NCBI RefSeq assembly: GCF_029011175.1
Contig: NZ_CP118946.1
Span: 620,001 to 684,000, forward strand
Length of the DNA stretch: 64,000 bases
Direction of reading: 5' to 3'
Source: Winkia neuii
Lineage (GTDB): Bacteria; Actinomycetota; Actinomycetes; Actinomycetales; Actinomycetaceae
Shown here: piece after piece, positions 18,428 through 26,638 of the stretch
Numbering within the stretch: the first letter of the stretch is position 1
Layout of the letters: each line of letters begins with the position of its first letter
Position numbers and translations under genes: made by a program
Notes under the pieces: generated by a model
Seen by the model: the letters and a program-made list of their open reading frames with translations, nothing else
Databases searched by the model: none
Told to the model about the DNA's origin: nothing

Positions 18428-19219
18428 GTGGGCCAACCTGAAAGCCGCCTAGCGATTTTGTCAGAGGAAGCCGCAGCCCAGTTTTCCCGTGCTGCGCAAC
18501 CCGCCACCAAGGACGGTGGCACGACCAAAGGAGTAGAAACACCGAAGTTTCAAAAGATTGTAAAAATGACGACTGCCAGCTTATGTGTGCTATGCGTACC
18601 ACTGTCGGCAGCAGGGGTGGCGTGCGCAGAAGATCTTAGCGACTTGCGTTCAGCATCAGCCGCTCCCTCACAGTTAACTCTCCGCACTTCTAATTTCAAT
18701 ACCACAAGGCGGGACGATTCACTTACGGAAGCTGAAATTGAGGAATTCGCCGGTGCCGCAGCGGATAGTTTTGTGGTTCTATTTCGTGATGTCATCAAAC
18801 ATGATGGAGCGAAGTTCGTTGTAGATGAAAGACTGGCTGCTGAATATGGTTTCGGAGGAAGTTCTGAGCAGCTTGCTCTTATCGTTAACTCACTAAATGG
18901 AGCTGCCGACAATCCGTATGTTGATGCGCAGTCGGATCGTAGCTGGGGCTCTTTCGGGTCATGCGTAGTGACGGGAGTCCTTGGTTTTTCGCCCTTCCAA
19001 ATCGACTACAACCTATTGGGAAAATACATTTACGAAAAGTCTTGGAAAAAAGTTGCTGATTTACTTAAGCGGTACGCCAAGAAAGAAATCGCCAAAAAGA
19101 GTGGCAATATTGTTCTTAAACAAATCATTAAGTCAACTCCAGCGGGGTTTGCTGCATGGTTAGGTGTTTACGCTGTTGGATGCGCCGCAAAAGAGGCGTG
19201 GAATTGGTGGGAAGTATAA
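18428..19219 (+). CDS. Putative secreted precursor protein, unknown function
   Basis: I do not recognise this 263-residue product. An export signal is visible inside the frame (basic KFQKIVK then a hydrophobic stretch ending near GVACAED, residues 40-67), so the true start is probably internal, but no good start codon follows the AAAGGAG at 18526; the coordinates give the longest frame, and an ATG lies at 18566. The C-terminal about 90 residues hold a Cys (FGSCVV), a Lys-rich amphipathic helix (YEKSWKKVADLLKRYAKK), a hydrophobic segment, a second Cys (AVGCAAK) and a Trp-rich end. This layout recalls processed antimicrobial peptide precursors. A small membrane gene is coupled behind it. Confidence 0.5.
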   Translation: MGQPESRLAILSEEAAAQFSRAAQPATKDGGTTKGVETPKFQKIVKMTTASLCVLCVPLSAAGVACAEDLSDLRSASAAPSQLTLRTSNFNTTRRDDSLTEAEIEEFAGAAADSFVVLFRDVIKHDGAKFVVDERLAAEYGFGGSSEQLALIVNSLNGAADNPYVDAQSDRSWGSFGSCVVTGVLGFSPFQIDYNLLGKYIYEKSWKKVADLLKRYAKKEIAKKSGNIVLKQIIKSTPAGFAAWLGVYAVGCAAKEAWNWWEV

Positions 19220-19410
19220 TGCCGCGTACTATGCGCGAACTGGGGGTCAGCTTACTAATTTTTACGCTGGTGGTTTGCCTATTTTCTTTGTCGATGCTAA
19301 TGTTTTTCCCTTTACGTACGGTACTGAGTATAGTTGTTCCATCACTGTTGCTTGGTGTGTCAGTTTTAGGTGTTGGGTATTTTCGTCGGAAAAAAGGAAT
19401 TGATGAATAA
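19219..19410 (+). CDS. Small two-helix membrane protein, coupled to the secreted precursor
   Basis: The 63-residue protein is almost all membrane: two hydrophobic helices (about residues 9-30 and 35-53) and a basic tail YFRRKKGIDE. Its ATG shares one base with the stop codon of the preceding gene (TAATG), so translation is coupled and expression stoichiometric. An immunity or accessory role for the preceding putative precursor is possible but inferred only from order and size. Base composition is AT-richer than the chromosome around it. Confidence 0.55.
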   Translation: MPRTMRELGVSLLIFTLVVCLFSLSMLMFFPLRTVLSIVVPSLLLGVSVLGVGYFRRKKGIDE

Positions 19411-19709
19411 CTCCATTTCGGAGCGGCTCAGCCGTGACTAAGATCGGAAACGCTGCAAGTTTCGGCAGGTGACGCAACTCCTGTAATAAACATCCCTTCA
19501 CCGTCTTCTACATACGCGGCAGAAGGTTAAATACTTAGTGCTCTAGGGGGCGCGATGCCGAATGAGCCTAGATTTGCCTGGGCGCAGTAATTAGAATTCT
19601 AACACATAAGCCGGTATGTGAGGTGGCGGAGGCATTTTTATAACACCACGTTCCCAAATTGTTTGAAACTTAAGCGCAGGAAAGCTGGAAAGGGGTGGCT
19701 TTTAACTAG
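19411..19709. other. Non-coding, decayed stretch of the island
   Basis: No credible gene is seen. All frames are short and lack ribosome sites, and the sequence is AT-richer than its surroundings. It separates the two-gene precursor unit from a short coding remnant and looks like degraded island DNA. Confidence 0.4.
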
Positions 19710-19877
19710 ATCAACGACATTACTGCTATAGCTGGAGAGGCTGAGGAGTTTATATCCTCTGGTCGTTTTGTAGATAGAATTACTGAAATAATTGAGGATG
19801 ATCCATGGTCACAACCCACGCTGGATAGACGCGAATCTTTTTCCTTAAACACGTCAATGATTTTGACGATCAGTTAA
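19710..19877 (+). pseudogene. Short coding remnant without a start codon
   Basis: A 55-codon open stretch beginning right after a TAG reads as plausible protein (AIAGEAEEFISSGRFVDRI, then IIEDDPWSQPTLD) but has no usable start codon or ribosome site. It ends at the TAA next to the stop of the convergent terminase remnant. I treat it as a fragment of a lost gene of unknown identity. Confidence 0.25.
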
Positions 19878-20374
19878 AGTTTGAGTACGTACTGTTTATA
19901 GGTGACGGCTTGCATCGTTGTTTTAATAGGTAGTGGAAGCCACAAACGTTTCCTACAGGCGGTAGCAGCCCCCGTAGTCGGATGTTTACCGAGCAGCTCG
20001 AATTTGGAGATGGCTTGCTCGCACTGCACATAACGAGCGAAGGCCTGCGCATAAGCCTCAATCAGCCGTTTGGAGACAAAGCGGGTGCAACCGCGTTTAT
20101 CAAGCCACCGCCAGGTCTCCCGGTAAACGATGTCCGCACCCAGCGGTTTACCATCACGCTGAACCGCAGATAGATACTCAGAAGGTTCCGGCATGACCTC
20201 GCCGGCAAGTACCGCACCCTCACCGATATCAGAGCCGTCGAAATCAAAAGGAGTCGCTAGTTGGTGCTCCGGGCGCGTGGCAGGCAGGCCTTTCGCCAGT
20301 TTTTCGTTGAGTGGGTCGGGTTTCGCGCCAGCCCGCACCCGGCGGCCACCGCGATTGGTGCCATCTTTCGCCAT
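19874..20374 (-). pseudogene. Phage terminase small subunit (P27 family), C-terminally altered remnant
   Basis: The 166-residue frame starts with MAKDGTNRGGRRVRAGAKP and continues through MPEPSEYLSAVQRDGK, YRETWRWLDKRGC and YAQAFARYVQCEQAISKFELLGKHPTTGAA, all characteristic of the P27-type small terminase subunits of tailed phages, which bind packaging-start DNA. After HPTTGAA the expected helical C-terminus is replaced by an unrelated basic tail, suggesting a frameshift or recombination. A good AGGAG ribosome site precedes the ATG. No large terminase, portal or capsid gene is adjacent, so this is a prophage scrap. Confidence 0.7.
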
Positions 20375-20408
20375 GCTTTACTCCTGATTGTTGTGGCCAA
20401 ATAGGAAT

Positions 20409-20894
20409 GTGGAACGGGCGAAATTATTGCTGCAAGAGGCCTTAACTTCGCTGGAGAGGTGTTTGTCTCCTAGCGGCTTCCAGTTGCTGAAACTTGGGCT
20501 ACTTTTCTCCACGCTGGCGACTATAAACGCGTGGATAAACGCAAACCATCAAGAGATTTTTATTGAGTCTGGCAACGACATTGGGGCATTGAGAACATAT
20601 ATGTGGTTCTTCCTAGTCCTGCTATCCCTTGCGGGAGTGTTTAATTTGGTGGACTAGGCCGTACTTGCGAACCTCAAGTTTTTCACCACACTTAAATTGC
20701 CCGTCGTCCTGTTCTTGACTGTGCTAACTACAGGGGCAAGCACAGGTCCTGTCTTGGATGGTCGTATCATGTATTACCTTCATGAAGGCAGCATCATTTA
20801 CTTGCTGTATCCCATTGTCGTGTCAGTCGCAGCTGTCCTCTTGAGATATTTCTTGCTAAGGAGGAAGGGGCAGTTGGATGTGGCAGAAGAATAG
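20409..20894 (+). pseudogene. Small membrane protein gene interrupted by an in-frame TAG
   Basis: Two hydrophobic open frames, 20409-20654 and 20658-20894, lie in the same reading frame and are separated only by the TAG at 20655-20657. Together they would encode about 160 residues with roughly four membrane helices (LLKLGLLFSTLATINAWI, MWFFLVLLSLAGVFNLV, VVLFLTVLTTGAS, LYPIVVSVAAVLLRYFLL). A GTG at 20409 follows an AGGA. I do not recognise the family. It is best read as a gene inactivated by one nonsense change, less likely as a readthrough product. Confidence 0.5.
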
Positions 20895-20925
20895 CTCCTC
20901 GACCACACCCGACTATGCCTTGTGC

Positions 20926-21393
20926 TTAGCGCGAGTGAGCCAGTAGGTAGCCTGCCAAGGCATTGCAACAGGCTCGGCGATCTTCATCGCTCGAATCCCC
21001 AGCAAGTTCGGCTAATCCAACGCACCACAGGCCTGTGCCGATGCTGTTCATGGTATTCCAAATGCTTGCCGCTAACGCCTTTTGGGAGGAGTAATCCAAG
21101 CCATCTGCTTCAAAGGCTGTATAGCTATTCTGAACAATAATCTCGGCGTAAAGCGAGTTCATCGTGGCAGAAAGGGCATGCAGATTATTTGGTGGATTAT
21201 CCTGCAGTATCTTACTTAGCAAGATTGCGTCAGCATCATCACACATATCTGTGAGGTTGCATCTTACCTGCAATTTCTTCGCGTTAACTCCGTGGCTCGT
21301 GAGGTACTTATCGACAACACTTAGCTCAGACCCGATCAGCGCATTAGCAGTATGTTGATGCTTTCCTGTTCCAGCGCTGGTAGAACGACTCAT
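20926..21393 (-). CDS. Hypothetical protein, possibly a fragment
   Basis: This 155-codon frame is not recognised. The first ~15 codons overlap the end of the truncated ClbS-like gene in another frame, and there is no convincing ribosome site, so the true start may be lost. The body reads as a soluble helical protein (SELSVVDKYLTSHGVNAKK, SSQKALAASIWNTMN) with scattered cysteines. It may be the 3' part of a gene fused by deletion to the ClbS remnant. Confidence 0.35.
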   Translation of the reverse strand: MSRSTSAGTGKHQHTANALIGSELSVVDKYLTSHGVNAKKLQVRCNLTDMCDDADAILLSKILQDNPPNNLHALSATMNSLYAEIIVQNSYTAFEADGLDYSSQKALAASIWNTMNSIGTGLWCVGLAELAGDSSDEDRRACCNALAGYLLAHSR

Positions 21394-21652
21394 ACAACCC
21401 GCCCAGCTGATTCCACTTAAAACCAGGTGCCGGAGTAATTACTTCTTTGTCTGCTTGCTCGTCTTTTTCCCAGCCGAGCAGTAGCTCCATCCAGCCCACC
21501 TGGTAGGCGATCATCTGCCGGGGTGTGCGGTCAACACCATCAATCAGCCGATCCCACCCATCGTCGGGAACATCAGTGAACTCGCCAATAAACAGACTCC
21601 CACGTTTAGTGATCTCTGCCTGAAACTCGGTGCCAGATTCATACGATCTCAT
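21344..21652 (-). pseudogene. Truncated ClbS/DfsB (DUF1706) family gene
   Basis: A strong AAGGAGG site six bases before the ATG at 21652 starts a 102-residue product. RTPRQMIAYQVGWMELLLGWE and the APGFKWNQLGGLYESFYQRW region match the N-terminal half of DUF1706/ClbS four-helix proteins, some of which protect cells from genotoxins such as colibactin. Family members usually run about 160-170 residues; here the frame ends shortly after YQRW with an unrelated tail, so the C-terminal half is missing. It is likely non-functional. Confidence 0.6.
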
Positions 21653-21686
21653 CACACACCTCCTTGTGTAACGGCCTTGAAATTAT

Positions 21687-21813
21687 TGTCCGTTAGCGGG
21701 TTCAATGAAAAAACAGCATTTTACAAGGGGAAACACGATACGCGCTAACGCAAAATCCCAACCCGCTAACGCAGCCGAAAATTCACGCCCCTTTGGGGGA
21801 TACTCGCTAACGC
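21687..21813. repeat. Cluster of CGCTAACG repeats next to tRNA-Thr
   Basis: The octamer CGCTAACG or its complement appears near 21691 (inverted), 21743, 21764 and 21805, several extended to CCGCTAACGCA. All lie in the non-coding stretch between the ClbS remnant and the tRNA 3' end. The array could be regulator or recombinase sites left by an integrated element; no function is shown. Confidence 0.5.
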
Positions 21814-21844
21814 AAACGCCTACTTATCAAATCCAGCGTCTATG

Positions 21845-21920
21845 TGGAGCCACCTGTCAGACTCGAACTGACGACCGTCCGCTTACAAGGCGGGTGCTCT
21901 ACCAACTGAGCTAAGGTGGC
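21845..21920 (-). tRNA. tRNA-Thr (anticodon UGU)
   Basis: The minus strand folds as a 76-nt cloverleaf: acceptor GCCACCT pairing with AGGTGGC, D-arm GCTCAGTTGGTAGAGC, anticodon loop CTTGTAA with anticodon TGT, T-arm with GTTCGAGTC, discriminator T and an encoded CCA. G1-C72 and C2-G71 agree with threonine identity. Its 3' end faces the 18.4-21.8 kb island, the usual arrangement for tRNA-targeting integrases, although no integrase gene is present. Confidence 0.93.
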
Positions 21921-21983
21921 TGGGCAAGGACTAGTTTTACACAGAACTTGCCGCGATGTGAAACTAGCTTTCTGTTGGCTCCA

Positions 21984-22817
21984 TCACTTAGTCGCTTGCG
22001 TCAACATGTCATCAAACGATTTTGCCTGAATTAGCTTGCCGTTTCGCACAATCATAGGAGTGCCGTAGGATTTCTTGTCAGTTAGACCAGAATTTACCCA
22101 CTGCTTAGTCCAGGTCTGCAGCGTTTCCTTTGTCTTGTCAGTATCGAAGGAATCAATGATCTTCTGGTCTATGCCAAGATCTTTAGCTACCTTTGCAACC
22201 TCCTTCTTGCCTTCGTCCACGCTGGTTAGGGACGTTTCAGCTTTACCTTCCTTGGCATCTTTCAGTACCTGGTTGGTTAGAGCGAAATGCATGTCAATGA
22301 ACTTTTCTGGCGCTTTGGAAGCCACTTGCAGCGCGCCTGCAGCAGCGGGGAAACCCCACGAGTAGTGGGAAGACATAGTGACAACTGGTTTGAAAGTTAG
22401 GTTGATCTTGCCATCTTTGGCGGCCTGTACAAGATCATGGCCAATGGCCTGTTCAAGCTCCAGACAGTGCACGCAGACATAATCGGAATAAAGATCCACA
22501 TTGGGCAAGCCTTTGACGCGTTTGCCAACCCCGTCCTTTGAAATGACGATGCCTTTGTTCTCTTTGACAGACTGGCTGTAGGAGGCGCTGGCTCCCTTTG
22601 AAGAAGACTTCTTGGACCACAGCACGCCGCCGATCAAGCCGATTGCGACTAGAGCCGCGATGACCACCACCGCGATCGTTATGTTGCGGGTGGTCTTAGC
22701 CTTCTGCTGCTGTTGCCGTTTCGCCTGCAAGTTCTGCTTAGCCTGCGCCAAACGTTCCTGTTCTTCTGGGCTCATGTGCGCAGCAGCGGAGTTCTTCTTG
22801 GAAGGCTTTTTGGCCAT
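21984..22817 (-). CDS. Membrane-anchored DsbA-like thiol-disulfide oxidoreductase
   Basis: The 277-residue protein has a basic, Gln-rich cytoplasmic N-terminus, one membrane helix (about residues 46-67) and an extracytoplasmic thioredoxin-fold domain with the redox pair C115-V-H-C118 in DLYSDYVCVHC. The cis-proline region is GTPMIV near residue 257. It belongs to the Thioredoxin_4/DsbA-like group common in Actinobacteria and would form or isomerise disulfides in exported proteins. It lies 30 bases behind the kinase gene on the same strand. Confidence 0.87.
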   Translation of the reverse strand: MAKKPSKKNSAAAHMSPEEQERLAQAKQNLQAKRQQQQKAKTTRNITIAVVVIAALVAIGLIGGVLWSKKSSSKGASASYSQSVKENKGIVISKDGVGKRVKGLPNVDLYSDYVCVHCLELEQAIGHDLVQAAKDGKINLTFKPVVTMSSHYSWGFPAAAGALQVASKAPEKFIDMHFALTNQVLKDAKEGKAETSLTSVDEGKKEVAKVAKDLGIDQKIIDSFDTDKTKETLQTWTKQWVNSGLTDKKSYGTPMIVRNGKLIQAKSFDDMLTQATK

Positions 22818-22847
22818 GTGTACTCCTTTGCAAATTAATTGCTGGGA

Positions 22848-24448
22848 TCAAATTACTGATGTTGGTAATAACGGTACAACTAGTAACGCTGAAGCGCCTA
22901 AGGCTAGCAAGCCTACAATGACGCGGGCGGGAAATGGAGCAAGGAAACGATCTGTGATTGCGCGCCCTCCCTGCCTCACCTTTCCCATGCCGGGCAGGAT
23001 CCACCATACAAACATGCTAGCTGCTGGAAAAACCCAAAAGTTGGGCTCTGCTTGGAGCGCCTCCGCCAGTGCTTGAATGTCGAAGGGATTTGCTATGGAG
23101 GGCGAAAAGGTGGCACTAGCGCACACAAGGGCTACGGTCAAAGAGATAAGCCCGGCGACCGTCACAGCTATGGCGCTGCGCAGTAAATGCCAGGGTAGGC
23201 GGGCTAAAGCTCTGGCCCCATCAGAGGCAGCAGGCCCGCCCCTGGGCAGACGGACCGAGTGGTAAAAGGCCTGTTGGGAACCAACAACGCCCTCAAGAAG
23301 GAAAAGGACCGCCACCACAGGGATCGCAGCCAGCCCCGCATACGCCACTATCCCAGCAGCGGTAGCCAGTAAACACAGTCCAAAGAACGGGTGCATCTTG
23401 GCTGTGGAGGGACGGTAGGGGGCCGGCAGGGCGGTACCGTCAGCCTGCTCTAGCAACTGCGGTCTTTGCCCGTCTTCAAGCCCTGGCGTTGCCACCACCC
23501 CTGCAGAACCGTAGGCGGGAGCCTGGGCAACAGTCTGTTGGAAAGCCTGCACCGGGTAGGCCAAAGTGGGTGCTACCGGAACGTCCAGCGCCTGCGTTGG
23601 GGCGCCCTCGGAAAGAGGCTGCGTAGGGGCAGTAAGCAGTTCTGTTTCCGCCGGAGCCGGTTCATTTTGCCCCTCACGTAACTGGGCAAGAACCTGCTCC
23701 GGATCAACCTGCCCGCGCGTAGGGGAGAGCGCCTGAGTGAGCGCCCGTTGCAATCCCATAGGAAGCCCGCGCACATCCGGGGCGCCAGTGCGCACCCGCG
23801 CGATTACCGCTTCTAGTGGTCCCGATCCAAAAGGAGGGCGGCCGGTTGCGGCATGTACTAGGACTGCAGCCCAAGACCACCAATCAGATTCGGCGTCTGG
23901 GGCAGCACCATCTAACACCCACGGCGCTAAATATCCTGGAGTGCCGGTGACTAGTCCCGTAGAAGTTAACCTTTCGTCTCCGGCTAACTGTGCAATCCCA
24001 AAATCGATAAGGACCGGGCCGCGGGCGGACACCATGATGTTGCCCGGCTTAATGTCGCGGTGGATGACTCCCGACTGGTGCAGCTGACGCAACGCGGCTG
24101 CCAAGCGATCCGCCAGGTCAACTAGATCATCACCGCTCCACGGCCCGGCTTCGCGAATATCCTGGGCCAAGGTAGGTCCAGAGATGAACTCTGTGACTAT
24201 GAACGCGTCCGCGCCCTCTGTCTCTAAATCTAAGACGCGAGCCACCGCGTCCGAGCGCACTTTATTGATCGTGGCCGCTTCCCTAGAAAGCCGCTTTCTG
24301 GCAGACGAATCCGACCCTAAAAAGGAATGCAAAAGCTTAAAGCGACAAAGTTCCCGGCAGGATCCTGCGCCAGGTATACGGTGCCCATGCCACCGCTGCC
24401 TAGTTGCCGTACCAACTTGTATCCGGCGATCTGTTGCGAAACTTCCAC
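22848..24448 (-). pseudogene. Ser/Thr protein kinase with C-terminal membrane region, frameshifted at the catalytic lysine
   Basis: From a GTG at 24448 the frame reads IAGYKLVRQLGSGGMGTVYLA, a kinase glycine loop, up to NFVAL. One base is then missing at 24336-24343 (minus-strand CTTTAAGC where CTTTAAAGC is needed), and the remainder KLLHSFLG continues in another frame. The lost codon is the VALK lysine that holds ATP phosphates. Downstream motifs are intact: VIHRDIKPGNIMV, LIDFGIAQL, GTPGYLAP. The C-terminus has several hydrophobic helices after a Pro-rich linker and no PASTA repeats. It is either a real inactivating mutation or a sequencing error in a short homopolymer. Confidence 0.75.
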
Positions 24449-24677
24449 GCCCCAATGGTAATGGAGTGCTCTGACAAATTACTGTAAGTCCAGCTCAGCC
24501 CGGAAAGGGGAGCGGGGCAGAAAATTCTGGGCCGAAAGGTTATTGCGCTCGCGAGAAAATATGCGAAAATAGCGTCAACGCCCCTGCGAAATCGCAGAGC
24601 GTGTGTCAGCGAAGACACCTGACACTCCACTCGGATCGTCCGGCACGTACCTGCCGGTGGAGGGAATAAAAGAAGAA

Positions 24678-25799
24678 ATGGCAACTGTAACCTTCGACAA
24701 GGCTACCCGCGTCTACCCCGGGGCAACAGAACCGGCGGTTAGCGAACTAGATCTACACATTGAAGACGGGGAATTCCTTGTCCTGGTAGGTCCTTCTGGC
24801 TGTGGTAAGTCCACATCACTGCGTATGCTCGCAGGACTTGAAGACGTAAACGGAGGGCGCATTTTCATTGGTGACCAGGATGTCACCGACGTGCAGCCCA
24901 AGGATCGCGACATTGCGATGGTTTTCCAGAACTACGCTCTGTACCCGCACATGACCGTTCGCGAAAATATGGGCTTTGCGCTGAAGATCGCGAAGGTCGA
25001 CAAAGAAGAGATTCGTCGTCGCGTTGACGAGGCGGCGCAGATTCTTGACTTGACCGAATACCTTGACCGCAAGCCGAAAGCACTCTCTGGCGGCCAGCGC
25101 CAGCGTGTAGCAATGGGCCGCGCGATCGTCCGTAAGCCCAAGGTATTCCTAATGGATGAGCCGCTGTCCAACTTGGATGCGAAGCTGCGTGTACAGACTC
25201 GTACTCAGATCGCTACTCTGCAGCGCAACCTGGGCGTCACCACCGTATACGTGACCCACGATCAGACCGAGGCGCTGACCATGGGCGACCGCATCGCGGT
25301 TCTAAAGGATGGCATCTTGCAGCAGGTTGGTACCCCGCGCGACATGTATGAGCGCCCCGCCAACGCCTTCGTGGCAGGATTCATCGGCTCGCCCGCAATG
25401 AACATTGGAACCTTCGAAGTGCAGGGCGACCACGCCGTGCACGGGCCGGCGCATGTGAAGCTTTCGCGTGAAGCAATCGACGCGCTGACCCCTGAAGATG
25501 GCGGCAAGATCCAGATTGGCTTCCGCCCCGAGGCCATGGAAGTTGTTGATTCGACAGACGAAGCAACCATTCCGCTGACTATCGACATGGTTGAAGAACT
25601 CGGTTCTGACGCCTACATCTACGGTCATGTCGAGGGCGCAGAAGGTCTGGGCTCGGGCAATGACTCCGATGCCAACACCATGATCGTGCGTGTTCCCCCG
25701 CGTACCGCGCCGGGAATCGGCAAGACCATCCACGTGCGTCCGCGTCCGGGTATGCAGCATAACTTCTCTGTTGCCACCGGCAAGCGCCTGCCTGATTAA
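24678..25799 (+). CDS. msmK: Sugar ABC transporter ATPase, UgpC/MsmK type
   Basis: The 373-residue ATPase energises carbohydrate ABC importers. Walker A GPSGCGKST (38-46), Q-loop VFQNYALYPHMTV, signature LSGGQRQRVAMGRA, Walker B VFLMDEPLSNLDA and H-loop VTHDQTEA are all present, followed by the C-terminal OB-type domain (FRPEAMEVV) of the MalK/UgpC/MsmK subgroup. No permease or binding-protein genes are adjacent, consistent with the shared, multi-system ATPase role known for MsmK. The ATG at 24678 follows AGAAGA; longer frames to 24603 lack a site. Confidence 0.88.
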   Translation: MATVTFDKATRVYPGATEPAVSELDLHIEDGEFLVLVGPSGCGKSTSLRMLAGLEDVNGGRIFIGDQDVTDVQPKDRDIAMVFQNYALYPHMTVRENMGFALKIAKVDKEEIRRRVDEAAQILDLTEYLDRKPKALSGGQRQRVAMGRAIVRKPKVFLMDEPLSNLDAKLRVQTRTQIATLQRNLGVTTVYVTHDQTEALTMGDRIAVLKDGILQQVGTPRDMYERPANAFVAGFIGSPAMNIGTFEVQGDHAVHGPAHVKLSREAIDALTPEDGGKIQIGFRPEAMEVVDSTDEATIPLTIDMVEELGSDAYIYGHVEGAEGLGSGNDSDANTMIVRVPPRTAPGIGKTIHVRPRPGMQHNFSVATGKRLPD

Positions 25800-25812
25800 T
25801 CGGCAGTAAGAC

Positions 25813-25850
25813 TTTGGGGGTGAAGCCAGGTGCTTCACCCCCAAATTTTT
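25813..25850 (+). terminator. Terminator after msmK-like gene
   Basis: A perfect 14-bp stem (25813-25826 with 25832-25845) and a five-base loop are followed by five T residues. It sits 14 bases after the ATPase stop and before the convergent ung gene. Confidence 0.92.
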
Positions 25851-25873
25851 ATGTGTTGTTATGCGCAGCCCCC

Positions 25874-26551
25874 CTACGGGAGCTGCCAGTTAATTGGTGC
25901 GATGCCCAGTTTTTCCAGTTCGGCATTCGCCCTCGAGAAGGGGCGGGAACCAAAGAAACCCCGCGATGCCGACAAAGGTGAGGGGTGAGGCGATTCAATC
26001 CGCGGATTATTGCCTAGCTTCGGGCCGAGCTTACGCGCATCGGCTCCCCAAAGGATCGCGACGAATGGTGTGGGACGGCGCACCAGCGCATCTATTGCGC
26101 ATTCGGTGACTTCTTCCCAGCCCCGTCCTCGGTGGGAAGCTGGTGCTCCCGGGCGTACTGTCAGCACCCGATTTAGCAGGCAAACGCCCTGCTCGCACCA
26201 GGGAGTCAGATCGCCACTGGTTGGAGTGGGTACGTGCAGATCTTCGGTCAACTCTTTAAAAATGTTGACAAGCGAACGCGGCGGGCGCACTCCCGGTTTT
26301 ACCGAGAAGCTCAATCCCATGGCGTGTCCTGGCGTGGGGTAGGGGTCCTGACCTACAATCAGACATTTCACTTTGTCGAACGGATAGGTGAAGGCGCGCA
26401 GTACATCAGTCCCAGCCGGAAGATAACCGTTGCCGGCACTGTTCTCCTGCCGCAACATGTCGCCCAATTCGTGCACTTTTTGTTCCACCGGGGCGAGGGT
26501 CTTCGCCCACCCTGGGTCTATGAGTTCAGAAAGCGGTTTAGCTTCATTCAT
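25874..26551 (-). CDS. ung: Uracil-DNA glycosylase, family 1
   Basis: The 225-residue enzyme removes uracil from DNA to start base-excision repair. It shows the water-activating motif GQDPY (Asp69), AMGLSFSV, the central [22 protein letters not shown] and the C-terminal [18 protein letters not shown] loop with the catalytic His. The residues after GQDPY are PTPGH, the form I recall from actinobacterial enzymes, not the E. coli HGPGQ. It is divergent from the LytR_C gene. Confidence 0.95.
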   Translation of the reverse strand: MNEAKPLSELIDPGWAKTLAPVEQKVHELGDMLRQENSAGNGYLPAGTDVLRAFTYPFDKVKCLIVGQDPYPTPGHAMGLSFSVKPGVRPPRSLVNIFKELTEDLHVPTPTSGDLTPWCEQGVCLLNRVLTVRPGAPASHRGRGWEEVTECAIDALVRRPTPFVAILWGADARKLGPKLGNNPRIESPHPSPLSASRGFFGSRPFSRANAELEKLGIAPINWQLP

Positions 26552-26638
26552 ACCTACTTCTGTCCCCTCACAAGTAGATTCTTGGTAATAGTCCGCGCCA
26601 TTGCGCGCGGATTAATCTATACCAGGTAGTCTGAGCGC

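Noticed and set aside
21705..21914. 69-codon frame over the tRNA-Thr region
   Set aside because: Most of it lies across the tRNA gene on the opposite strand, and it has no coding signature.
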